Position numbers and translations under genes: made by a program
Notes under the pieces: generated by a model
The model's input: the letters and a program-made list of their open reading frames with translations, nothing else
Databases searched by the model: none
What the model was told of the DNA's origin: nothing
DNA from: JAFIEN01 sp051859505
GTDB lineage: Bacteria; Pseudomonadota; Alphaproteobacteria; Rhodobacterales; Rhodobacteraceae
Direction of reading: 5' to 3'
Assembly: GCA_051859505.1 (NCBI GenBank)
Contig: JBHYFN010000054.1
Coordinates: 1-24,205, forward strand
DNA length: 24,205 nucleotides
Shown here: positions 17,940 through 24,205 of the stretch, piece by piece
Numbering within the stretch: the first letter of the stretch is position 1
Layout of the letters: each line of letters starts with the position of its first letter

Positions 17940-20170
17940 CCGCGAACCTTCTCTGGTATCCGACCCCCGCCTTCCACTGGACCGCCGCCCTGCCGATCGG
18001 CAACGGGCGGCTGGGGGCGATGGTCTTTGGCGGCGTGGTCCGCGACGAGATCCAGCTGAACGAGGATACGCTCTGGTCCGGCGGCCCCTACAGCCCCGTC
18101 AACCCCGAGGCGAAAGAGGCGCTGGCCGACGTGCGCCGCCTGATCCTCGCGGGCGAATTCAGGAAGGCCGAAGAGCTGTCCGACGCCCATCTGATGGGGC
18201 GGCCCTATCTGCAATGCTCCTACCAGCCGGCCGGACGGCTGCTGCTGGATTTCGGGCATGACACGCTGTTTTCCGACTACCGCCGCGAGCTTGACCTTGC
18301 CACAGCCGTCACCACCACCAGTTACCGCGTGGGTGGCACCGCGTTCGAGCGGCGGGCCTTCGCTTCGGCCGCCGACGGGGTTCTGGTCCTGCATTACGAA
18401 GCCGACCGGCCGGGGCAGGTCTCGATGACGCTGGATTTCGTCAGCGAACAGCCCGGCCACGGTTCTGCCACGGACAATGCGCTGAGCTACACCGGCACCA
18501 ACCGCGACGAGGTCGGGATCGAGGGGCGGCTGCGCTGGGGCATGGCCGCGCGGGTGATCGCAAGGGGGGCCGAGGTGCTGGCTGAACGCGGCAGGCTTTC
18601 GGTCCGGGGCGCCGACAGCGTGATGGTCCTGCTCGACATCGCCACCAGCTTTCGCCGCTTCGACGATGTTTCGGGCGATCCCGAGGCAGCCGTCACGCGC
18701 AGGCTCGATGCCGCGGCGGCAAAGCCGTTCGAGAGCCTGCTGGACGATCACATCGCCGCCCACCGCGCCCTGTTCGACCGTTTCGCCCTCGACCTCGGCC
18801 AAGGCCCCGCCGCCGAGCGCCCCACCGACGAACGCATCGCCCGCTTCGCCGAAGGCGAGGATCCCGCGCTTGCCGCCCTCTATGTGCAGTACGGGCGCTA
18901 TCTGGCGATCTGCTCCAGCCGCCCCGGCACCCAGCCCGCCAACCTCCAAGGCATCTGGAACAAGGAGATCCGGCCGCCATGGGGCAGCAAATACACGGCC
19001 AACATCAACCTTCAGATGAACTACTGGCTGGCCGATCCGGCCAACCTCGCCGAATGTTTCGATCCCCTCATCACCATGGCCGAGGATCTGTCGCAGACCG
19101 GCGCCGTGATCGCGCGTGAACATTACGGCGCGCGGGGCTGGGTGCTGCATCACAACACCGATCTGTGGCGCGCGGCCGCGCCCATAGACGGCGCGCAATG
19201 GGGCCTCTGGCCCACCGGCGGCGCCTGGCTCTGCGCCCAGATCTGGGACCATCTGCGCTATGCGGGCTTTCCGCCCGAAGCGGTCGAGAGGGTCTATCCC
19301 ATCCTGCGCGGGGCAAGCGAATTCTTCCTGGATTTCCTCGTGCCGCTTCCCGGCAGCGACCTTCTGGTCACCGCCCCCTCCGTCTCGCCCGAGAATGTGC
19401 ATCCCTTCGGAACCTCGGTCTGCGCGGGGCCGGCGATGGACAGCCAGATTCTGCGCGACCTCTTCTCGGCCACGTGCCAGGCCGCAGACCGGCTTGGCCG
19501 CGACGCAGAGCTTGTCGCGGAACTGGAGCGGACAAAGGCCCGCTTGCCGCAGGACAGGATCGGCCGCGCGGGCCAGTTGCAGGAATGGCTCGAGGATTGG
19601 GACGGCGAGGTGCCCGAACCCGACCACCGCCATGTCTCGCACCTCTATGCCGCCTACCCCTCGCTCCAGATCGCGCCCGAAACGACGCCCGACCTTGCCG
19701 CCGCCGCGCGCCGGTCGCTCGAACTTCGGGGGGATGAGGCGACGGGCTGGGGAATCGGCTGGCGCATCTGCCTCTGGGCGCGGCTCGGCGATGGCGAACA
19801 TTCCTACGATGTACTGCGGCTTCTGCTGCATCCCGACCGCAGCTATGCCAATCTGTTCGATGCCCATCCCCCCTTCCAGATCGACGGCAATTTCGGCGGC
19901 GCCGCCGGCATTCTGGAGATGCTGGTGCAGTCCGACGAGGACGGGATCCGCCTGCTGCCGGCCCTTCCGACCGCCTTCGCTTCCGGCTCGGTCCGGGGGC
20001 TCCGGGCGCGCGGGGGGGTAGAGCTTGACATGGACTGGCAGGATGGCGCGCTGACGGCGCTCACCGTTCGGGCCGGGGGCGGGTACGGCGGACGCATCCG
20101 CTGGGCCGGCCGAACGCTTTGCGAGGGCCTCGGGGACGGGAGCGGAGTGTTCCGTTGGCCCGGTCGGTAA
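17936..20170 (+). CDS. Glycoside hydrolase family 95 (alpha-L-fucosidase / alpha-L-galactosidase type)
   Basis: Inverting glycosidase of 744 residues that removes terminal alpha-L-fucosyl (or L-galactosyl) residues. The N-terminal domain starts with PIGNGRLGAMVFGGV and LNEDTLWSGGPY, hallmarks of GH95. The (alpha/alpha)6 barrel contains PANLQGIWN, TANINLQMNYW (Asn356 and Asn358, matching the Asn pair that activates water in bifidobacterial AfcA), SPENVHP (Glu486, probable general acid by position), HRHVSHL, and PFQIDGNFGG (Asp650). There is no signal peptide, so the enzyme is cytoplasmic and acts on imported oligosaccharide. Its ATGA overlap with the transporter ATPase ties it to the importer. 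No fucose isomerase, kinase or dehydrogenase gene is in the window, so fucose catabolism must be encoded elsewhere. Confidence 0.92.
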   Translation: MTANLLWYPTPAFHWTAALPIGNGRLGAMVFGGVVRDEIQLNEDTLWSGGPYSPVNPEAKEALADVRRLILAGEFRKAEELSDAHLMGRPYLQCSYQPAGRLLLDFGHDTLFSDYRRELDLATAVTTTSYRVGGTAFERRAFASAADGVLVLHYEADRPGQVSMTLDFVSEQPGHGSATDNALSYTGTNRDEVGIEGRLRWGMAARVIARGAEVLAERGRLSVRGADSVMVLLDIATSFRRFDDVSGDPEAAVTRRLDAAAAKPFESLLDDHIAAHRALFDRFALDLGQGPAAERPTDERIARFAEGEDPALAALYVQYGRYLAICSSRPGTQPANLQGIWNKEIRPPWGSKYTANINLQMNYWLADPANLAECFDPLITMAEDLSQTGAVIAREHYGARGWVLHHNTDLWRAAAPIDGAQWGLWPTGGAWLCAQIWDHLRYAGFPPEAVERVYPILRGASEFFLDFLVPLPGSDLLVTAPSVSPENVHPFGTSVCAGPAMDSQILRDLFSATCQAADRLGRDAELVAELERTKARLPQDRIGRAGQLQEWLEDWDGEVPEPDHRHVSHLYAAYPSLQIAPETTPDLAAAARRSLELRGDEATGWGIGWRICLWARLGDGEHSYDVLRLLLHPDRSYANLFDAHPPFQIDGNFGGAAGILEMLVQSDEDGIRLLPALPTAFASGSVRGLRARGGVELDMDWQDGALTALTVRAGGGYGGRIRWAGRTLCEGLGDGSGVFRWPGR

Positions 20171-20435
20171 AGGCCGGAGGAGAGGGGTAAAGGATCCGGG
20201 CCACGTCACCCTCTGGCGCGTTGGTTCAATTGCTGCACCTGGTGGTTGCGATGGTCGTCCGGTTCGATGCCGACCGGCAGCGAAATACACCTTGAGCATC
20301 GCGGGTGAATGCATCGGCGGGGCAAGGAAGGCCCGATCGCCGCTCCGGCCGACGGTTGATGACGGTCATCTGCAGGCTCGGGCTCGCTCGGATGCCTGTC
20401 GGGACCGGATGCGAGGTAGCAGGACAAGGGCGCCT

Positions 20436-20456
20436 GACACAGCATTGCGCTGTGTC
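20436..20456. repeat. Perfect 8-bp inverted repeat
   Basis: GACACAGC (20436-20443) and GCTGTGTC (20449-20456) flank a 5-nt loop. No T-run follows on either strand, so it is not a classical terminator; it may be a 3'-end hairpin or a protein-binding site in the convergent gap. Confidence 0.5.
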
Positions 20457-20479
20457 GTCATCCGCGTCGGGGGTCAGGT

Positions 20480-20516
20480 CCGTCAGGCTGGTGCAGTTTC
20501 GCGGCTGGCCTGACGG
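20480..20516 (-). terminator. Hairpin 3' of the pseudo-receiver gene
   Basis: CCGTCAGGC (20480-20488) and GCCTGACGG (20508-20516) form a perfect 9-bp stem starting 5 nt beyond the leftward stop codon at 20522. The loop is 19 nt and can close further with G-U pairs. There is no T-tract, so termination would be inefficient or Rho-assisted. Confidence 0.4.
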
Positions 20517-20521
20517 CATGA

Positions 20522-20965
20522 TCAGGCGCGCGATGCATCTGCCTGCGATCGCAAGGACTTGCGATTGCGACCATGATTCTCGATGGCAGCTTCGACAGCC
20601 CTTTGAAGCCTCTCATGCCCGAGGGGCGACCGCAACAGAGCGTCACAGATATAGTGGCGGGTGTCACCAAGATCGTCGTCGCGAAAGGTGGAAGAAACCA
20701 GCACGACCGCAGTCTTCCGGTTTCTTTGCCGGAACCTCAACATCTCGTCGACGGCCTCGCCCAATACCGCGAAGGCATCCAGGTTGACGATGAAGATATC
20801 GAAATCGAAATCGTACAGAAACTGAAACGACTCGCTGTGGTTGCCCATATGCGTGATCGAGATCCAGCACCGCGAATTCATACCTTTCAGCGCTGACATG
20901 ATCACGTCCTGAGCCGCGCCGTCGAAGCCGGCAATGATCGCTGAACTTGCGGCGACTTCCGTCAT
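20522..20965 (-). CDS. Pseudo-receiver (response-regulator-like) protein lacking the phospho-Asp
   Basis: Protein of 147 residues with the order of a receiver fold: a first strand with acid (AIIAGFD), a helix, and a third strand FDIFIVNLDAF in which Asn61 stands where the phosphorylated Asp should be. A fourth strand AVVLVSSTF follows (Ser91 at the usual Thr/Ser), then ALLRSPL where the usual Lys-Pro is replaced by Ser-Pro. No output domain follows; the C-terminus is a basic tail (GRNRKSLRSQ). The start at 20965 is set by the RBS AAAAGGA 6 nt upstream; the longer frame to 21340 has poor third-position GC and overlaps the next gene. It lies in line with the hybrid kinase gene and may be a phosphorylation-independent partner. 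Confidence 0.65.
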   Translation of the reverse strand: MTEVAASSAIIAGFDGAAQDVIMSALKGMNSRCWISITHMGNHSESFQFLYDFDFDIFIVNLDAFAVLGEAVDEMLRFRQRNRKTAVVLVSSTFRDDDLGDTRHYICDALLRSPLGHERLQRAVEAAIENHGRNRKSLRSQADASRA

Positions 20966-21128
20966 CGACGTCCTTTTCTCGAGCTCATGCCACAGCCTCT
21001 CTTCGGTGACCTCGATCCTCCCGTGGCGCAGGCTTGCACCAAGTGCCGGTTCCGCAGCGCCTGACCGTGCGCGGCCAAGTGGTGCTTCGGAGCGACCTTC
21101 AAGGACGGAATTGCGGATCGACCACATC

Positions 21129-21632
21129 TTACGCGTCGACCCGAGCTTCGAGGAACGGAATGCCCGCGACGCGGAGAACATCGGCAACGCCATCGAAGGC
21201 GAGATGTTCGCCGTCGTCGGCCGCCGGCGCGCCGGGCCCATGCAGGGCAGGACCACGATCAAGCAAGGAAGGCGCAGCGTCGCGCTGTCGATGGTCCTCA
21301 AGCCGGCCCATGACCGCGGGCCGGTTGCGGTTGTCGGCAAGCATCACAAGCGGCGGTTCACTCTCGATCCCGCAGGAGAGACCGCAGTGCAGGACGTTCA
21401 GGCCGCAGGCGCGAAGAACGGATCCGAGTTCCCGGCCGCCCGGCTGATCGGCATCGATCTGGACCACTGCGGCCGAACTCAGCGTGTCAGCATGGATACC
21501 GGCAAGGGCCAAGGCCCGCATGTCAGGCTTGAACACGGCACCCCGGGGCGGGTATGTCACAACAAGTCTTGTCGCGTGATCGGTGAGCAAAGCCCTGGCG
21601 GCTCCGCGCGGGAACAGACCTTTTGATCTCAT
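21129..21632 (-). CDS. Hypothetical protein, possible regulator-like domain
   Basis: Open frame of 167 residues that I do not recognise with certainty. A middle stretch, AAVVQIDADQPGGRELGSVL followed by GLNVLHCG, has the strand-helix-strand pattern of a receiver-like fold, and PLVMLADNR resembles a later strand; the rest is unassigned. The ATG at 21632 overlaps the stop of the small membrane protein gene by 4 bp, which supports translation. A competing open frame on the + strand (20934-21626) uses the same codon triplets; in a 20-codon sample, third-position GC is about 80% on this strand and 65% on the other, favouring this call. Its stop lies 163 bp before the pseudo-receiver start. Confidence 0.5.
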   Translation of the reverse strand: MRSKGLFPRGAARALLTDHATRLVVTYPPRGAVFKPDMRALALAGIHADTLSSAAVVQIDADQPGGRELGSVLRACGLNVLHCGLSCGIESEPPLVMLADNRNRPAVMGRLEDHRQRDAAPSLLDRGPALHGPGAPAADDGEHLAFDGVADVLRVAGIPFLEARVDA

Positions 21633-21823
21633 CGCAAGAGGCCGATCAGAGACGACAGCAGCCAAACCCAGAGCACGATCCCCAACAGAAAGAGCGGAGG
21701 AAGCCACCAGCCAGACGGCATGTCGCGCGGTTCGCCCCCCGCGGCAGAGCGCAGCTTCGGATCGATCAAGGGAGCATCCCCTGTCGTCACCCCGGAAAGT
21801 GATCTTTGCAGCGAGTTGGACAC
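21629..21823 (-). CDS. Small single-pass membrane protein
   Basis: 64-residue protein with a polar N-terminal half and one C-terminal membrane helix (LPPLFLLGIVLWVWLLSSLIGLL) ending one residue from the stop, so it would be tail-anchored. The GTG at 21823 is chosen because AAGGA sits 8 nt upstream; a TTG at 21847 in the same frame has no clear RBS. The stop overlaps the next gene's ATG (ATGA). It is encoded between the hybrid kinase and the receiver-like genes, so a role in membrane placement of a signalling complex is possible but unproven. No family recognised. Confidence 0.6.
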   Translation of the reverse strand: MSNSLQRSLSGVTTGDAPLIDPKLRSAAGGEPRDMPSGWWLPPLFLLGIVLWVWLLSSLIGLLR

Positions 21824-21850
21824 GTCACCGATCCTTGCATTTCGCAAGCA

Positions 21851-21856
21851 AGTATA
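21851..21856 (-). promoter_or_regulatory. Possible -10 element of the small membrane protein gene
   Basis: Reading leftward, TATACT matches the TATAAT consensus at 5 of 6 positions and lies about 28 nt before the GTG start. There is no recognisable -35 at the right distance (CCGGAA is found there), so the promoter call is tentative. Confidence 0.25.
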
Positions 21857-21875
21857 AGTTGCGGCCCGGCGGCTT

Positions 21876-21899
21876 CCGGCATGGGCAAAGGGATGCCGG
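21876..21899. repeat. Inverted repeat downstream of the hybrid kinase gene
   Basis: CCGGCAT (21876-21882) and ATGCCGG (21893-21899) with a 10-nt loop. It lies between the kinase stop (22007) and the small membrane protein start, so it could be a leaky terminator or an operator; no T-run follows. Confidence 0.3.
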
Positions 21900-21933
21900 G
21901 CAAATCTGACGGCACATCGTGGCTCTGGAAGTG

Positions 21934-21948
21934 TCGGGAGCCTCCCGA
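21934..21948. repeat. 15-bp perfect palindrome
   Basis: TCGGGAG-C-CTCCCGA, two exact 7-bp arms about a single central base, in the 183-bp gap between the kinase gene and the small membrane protein gene. It could be a binding site for a dimeric regulator or a short hairpin. Confidence 0.4.
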
Positions 21949-22006
21949 AGGTTTGGGCCCTGGTGCGAAAGTTTGCGATTCCGAGCTGAACCCGACCTGA
22001 CGGACC

Positions 22007-24205
22007 CTAGCCTTGCCGCCCGCTTTTCAGAATGGCATGTCCGACACTTCCGACAAAGGCGTCGCGGTCCAGCGGCTTGCAGAGGACCGCTTGAAACCAC
22101 CGGGGATCCCAGCCCGACGACTCGGGGAGGGCGGTCACGAGGACGCATGGCAGGTTGGGGGCGACGGCAGAGACTTCGAGCGCCAGTTGCCCCCCGTCCA
22201 GTTGCGGCATGTCGAAATCGGTGACAAGCGCGGACCAGAAGTCCGGTTCGCTTCGGATCAGTTCCAGCGCTTCGAGCGGGTCTGAAATCGCGATGGTGAT
22301 GGCGCCTTCGACCTCGAGCACCTCGGACAGGACATTGGCCACGTCGGCATTGTCGTCGACCACAAGGATATGCTTTCCTGCAAGCGCTTGTGCGCGAGGC
22401 GGATCAAGACGGTCCTTGTCCATGCTCCGCGCCTCGACGGGCTGCGCCGGCAGTGCAACGACGACATTCGTCCCGGCGCCCTCGGCACTCTCCAGCCAGA
22501 GGACGCCGCCATTGTCGCGCAGGATCTTGGCCACGATCGGCAGGCCAAGCCCCGTGCCCATTGCCCCTTTCGTCGTCATGTAGCGCTCGAACAGCCTCGG
22601 GCGCAGGGCGGCAGGTATCCCTGCGCCCGTGTCGCGGATGCTCAGAAATACATATCGCCTTCCGGGCACGAAACTGCCGGCATCAGGGCGCTTGTCGGCG
22701 GGCGGGACATGGTTCGGCAGGATCGCAAGAGTGACGTTGTTTGTCTCTTCGGGCCCTGCCTCGCAAGCGTTCTGGACCAGGTTGACGATGACCTGCAACA
22801 GTTCGGTCCGGTTGGCCCAGACCGGCTGAGCCGCAGAGGGCAGTTCGACATGAATCGAGTACTTCTGCACCCGATCCACGCCCAGCAGGTCGATCGACTC
22901 GACGATGATGTTGCGCAGGTCATGCAGATCGCGGAAGGCCGCGCGCTGTTCAAGCTTGCCAAGACGGTCGACAAGATCCTTGGCTGCGTCAAGGGCGCGA
23001 CAGATCCGCCGTAGGCTTACCTGGGCCTCGGCGGTGGTCTCGACGCTCGACTGCATCAGACTGACCGTTCCTGCGACGACCGCCACAAGGTTGTTCAGGT
23101 CATGGGCAATTCCCGAAGCGATCTGCAACAGCGCTTCGCGCTTCTGGGCATCTTGCAATTCCTCGCGCAAGTGGTCGCGCTCGGCCTCGCTGCGCTTGCG
23201 CTGCGTGATGTCCCGGGCAACACAGATCAGGTGCCTGGAACCGGTCAGCGTCAAGCTGACGTCGAGGTCGATCTCGAACCCGTCGCGGTGCAGGCCCTTG
23301 GTCTCGCCGCGCCAGTGCCCTTGTTCGTCAAGTATCGGCAGAATGCGATCCTGCATCGACTCGATCGACGCCGCGGGGATCAGGTTTGTCCAGTCAAGCT
23401 GTGTGATGTCCTCGTCTTCGGTCAGGCCGAACAGTTTTCGATGGGCCGGGTTCATGTAGGCGAAACGACCGTCCGGCATGCTGATCGCGATGGCGTCGAT
23501 TGCCGTTTCCATGGCCGTGGCACGCAGAAGGAGTTCGTGTTCGTACGAGCGCTTTATCGGCGTAATGTCGGTCTGGACCGAAACGAAACCCTCAAGCTCC
23601 TGCCTCGCGTCATGAAGGGGAAGAAAGTCGATGGTGGTCCAGTAGTCTTCGCCACTGCGGCTTCGGTTCAGAACCTCGGTCTGGATCCGGGTCGCGGTGC
23701 GTTGGGCTGTCAGCACCCGTTCGACAGTTTCGGGATCGTTCTTGTCCGAAAGCATCAGGTTCCAGGCGTTTCTGCCAAGGACATCGTGAAGGTTCCAGCC
23801 GCTGCGCCGCTCGAAAGCCGGGTTGACCCATTCGATATTGCCCTTGATGTCATGGATCATGACAAGGTTCGACGTCAGTTCGACAACCTTGCCCAGCCGC
23901 CTGAGCGCGCGGTCGCTTTCGCTCAGGCGGGTGATGTCGCGGATCAGGAAGACGAAACCCTGCACCTGTCCGCCGTTGCGCTTGACGCCGATCGACACCG
24001 AGAACCGCTTCTGACGCCCCTCGACCTCGAGCGAGTATTCGCGGGCGCCGCATTCGTCGCGTGCCTCGGCCACGCGCATCATGTCACGCGCCAGCCCCGC
24101 AAGTTCCGAGGGCAGCACATCTTCCAGAAGGGACCCGAGAAACGCTTCGGGCTCGAAGGCCGGCCACTGGTGCTTCCGGCGTTGTAGTCGGTGAAGCGCC
24201 CGTCG
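22007..24205 (-). CDS. PAS-domain hybrid sensor histidine kinase with receiver domain (5' truncated)
   Basis: Sensor kinase whose N-terminus lies beyond the right edge; the frame is open from 24205. In order: the end of a PAS domain (to about 23936), a PAS domain (about 23890-23560; VMIHDIKGNIEWVNPAF, ending GFVSVQTDITP), a third PAS (about 23510-23200; AIAISMPDGRFAYMNPAH, ending ARDITQRK), then the H-box ASGIAHDLNNLVAVVAG with His at 23102-23104. The ATPase domain has N-box NLVQNACEAG, DTGAGI and GTGLGLPIV. The C-terminal receiver (about 22370-22010) has VVDDN, phospho-Asp in VTDFDMP at 22217-22219, VLVTA and Lys-Pro in LCKPL. No membrane segment is visible, so it is probably cytoplasmic or anchored further upstream. 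Signal unknown. The beginning suggests a possible frameshift near 24170. Confidence 0.9.
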   Translation of the reverse strand, partial: RRALHRLQRRKHQWPAFEPEAFLGSLLEDVLPSELAGLARDMMRVAEARDECGAREYSLEVEGRQKRFSVSIGVKRNGGQVQGFVFLIRDITRLSESDRALRRLGKVVELTSNLVMIHDIKGNIEWVNPAFERRSGWNLHDVLGRNAWNLMLSDKNDPETVERVLTAQRTATRIQTEVLNRSRSGEDYWTTIDFLPLHDARQELEGFVSVQTDITPIKRSYEHELLLRATAMETAIDAIAISMPDGRFAYMNPAHRKLFGLTEDEDITQLDWTNLIPAASIESMQDRILPILDEQGHWRGETKGLHRDGFEIDLDVSLTLTGSRHLICVARDITQRKRSEAERDHLREELQDAQKREALLQIASGIAHDLNNLVAVVAGTVSLMQSSVETTAEAQVSLRRICRALDAAKDLVDRLGKLEQRAAFRDLHDLRNIIVESIDLLGVDRVQKYSIHVELPSAAQPVWANRTELLQVIVNLVQNACEAGPEETNNVTLAILPNHVPPADKRPDAGSFVPGRRYVFLSIRDTGAGIPAALRPRLFERYMTTKGAMGTGLGLPIVAKILRDNGGVLWLESAEGAGTNVVVALPAQPVEARSMDKDRLDPPRAQALAGKHILVVDDNADVANVLSEVLEVEGAITIAISDPLEALELIRSEPDFWSALVTDFDMPQLDGGQLALEVSAVAPNLPCVLVTALPESSGWDPRWFQAVLCKPLDRDAFVGSVGHAILKSGRQG

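Larger units (their letters stand above)
20171..20521. other. 351-bp intergenic region without a supported gene
   Basis: Between the GH95 stop and the convergent signalling group. Short open frames occur on both strands, but none has a convincing RBS or recognisable protein. The two structured elements are inverted repeats at 20436-20456 and 20480-20516. Confidence 0.6.

Noticed and set aside
17531..20314. 927-residue open frame on the - strand across the ATPase and GH95 genes
   Set aside because: It is antisense to two well-supported genes with complete catalytic motifs and has no domain of its own.
20966..21340. Upstream extension of the pseudo-receiver gene, or a fusion with the 167-residue protein by frameshift
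   Set aside because: Third-position GC in a sample at 21062-21118 is about 47%, too low for coding here, and a good RBS lies right before 20965. No alternative frame gives a sensible joined protein.
20934..21626. 230-residue open frame on the + strand
   Set aside because: It uses the same triplets as the leftward 167-residue gene but with lower third-position GC, starts inside the pseudo-receiver gene and shows no recognisable domain or RBS.

Overview
The window is a GC-rich, densely coding stretch with a strong G/C preference at third codon positions and many 4-bp ATGA start/stop overlaps. Gene content (a Ugp-type importer, two CUT1 sugar ABC systems, PDH-like genes) fits an alphaproteobacterium, most likely Rhodobacteraceae/Paracoccaceae. 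That placement is inferred from style and gene families, not from a marker gene. No rRNA, tRNA, CRISPR array, insertion sequence or phage gene was recognised.

Layout. (1) 1-2713, + strand: a di-iron fatty-acid-hydroxylase/sterol-desaturase-type enzyme (cut by the left edge) overlaps a Rieske ferredoxin. A TIM-barrel sugar phosphate isomerase/epimerase then overlaps a class III metallophosphoesterase. (2) 2842-7186, + strand: a complete UgpB-A-E-C type glycerol-3-phosphate/glycerophosphodiester ABC importer. It has a possible PhoB-site array upstream of ugpB and a strong hairpin between ugpB and ugpA. The phosphoesterase just upstream may do the job that UgpQ does elsewhere. (3) 7207-12393, - strand: four genes joined by three 4-bp overlaps, in transcription order an acetyl-CoA-synthetase-like AMP ligase, a fused E1 alpha-beta 2-oxoacid dehydrogenase, a lipoyl E2 acyltransferase and an acyl carrier protein. 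The stand-alone carrier at the end of a PDH-like operon is the most unusual biochemical feature here. (4) 12394-12696: a 303-bp divergent control region with a 12-bp x 4 tandem repeat and a TTGACA promoter whose -10 lies inside a TTGA-N7-TCAA inverted repeat. (5) 12697-20170, + strand: a catabolic operon for an L-fucoside-like oligosaccharide, comprising a solute-binding protein, two permeases, a LacI-family regulator, a MalK-type ATPase and a cytoplasmic GH95 glycosidase. (6) 20171-20521: no gene, two inverted repeats. (7) 20522-24205, - strand: a signalling group made of a PAS-rich hybrid histidine kinase (cut by the right edge), a 64-residue membrane protein, an unrecognised regulator-like protein and a pseudo-receiver with Asn at the phosphorylation position.

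Working picture: regions 1-2 look like scavenging of phosphate-linked glycerol or polyol compounds. Region 3 looks like activation of acetate or a small 2-oxoacid into an acyl thioester, possibly delivered to a dedicated carrier protein. Region 5 imports a fucosylated (or L-galactosylated) glycan fragment intact and hydrolyses it in the cytoplasm under local LacI-type control. Region 7 is a signalling module whose output is not visible.
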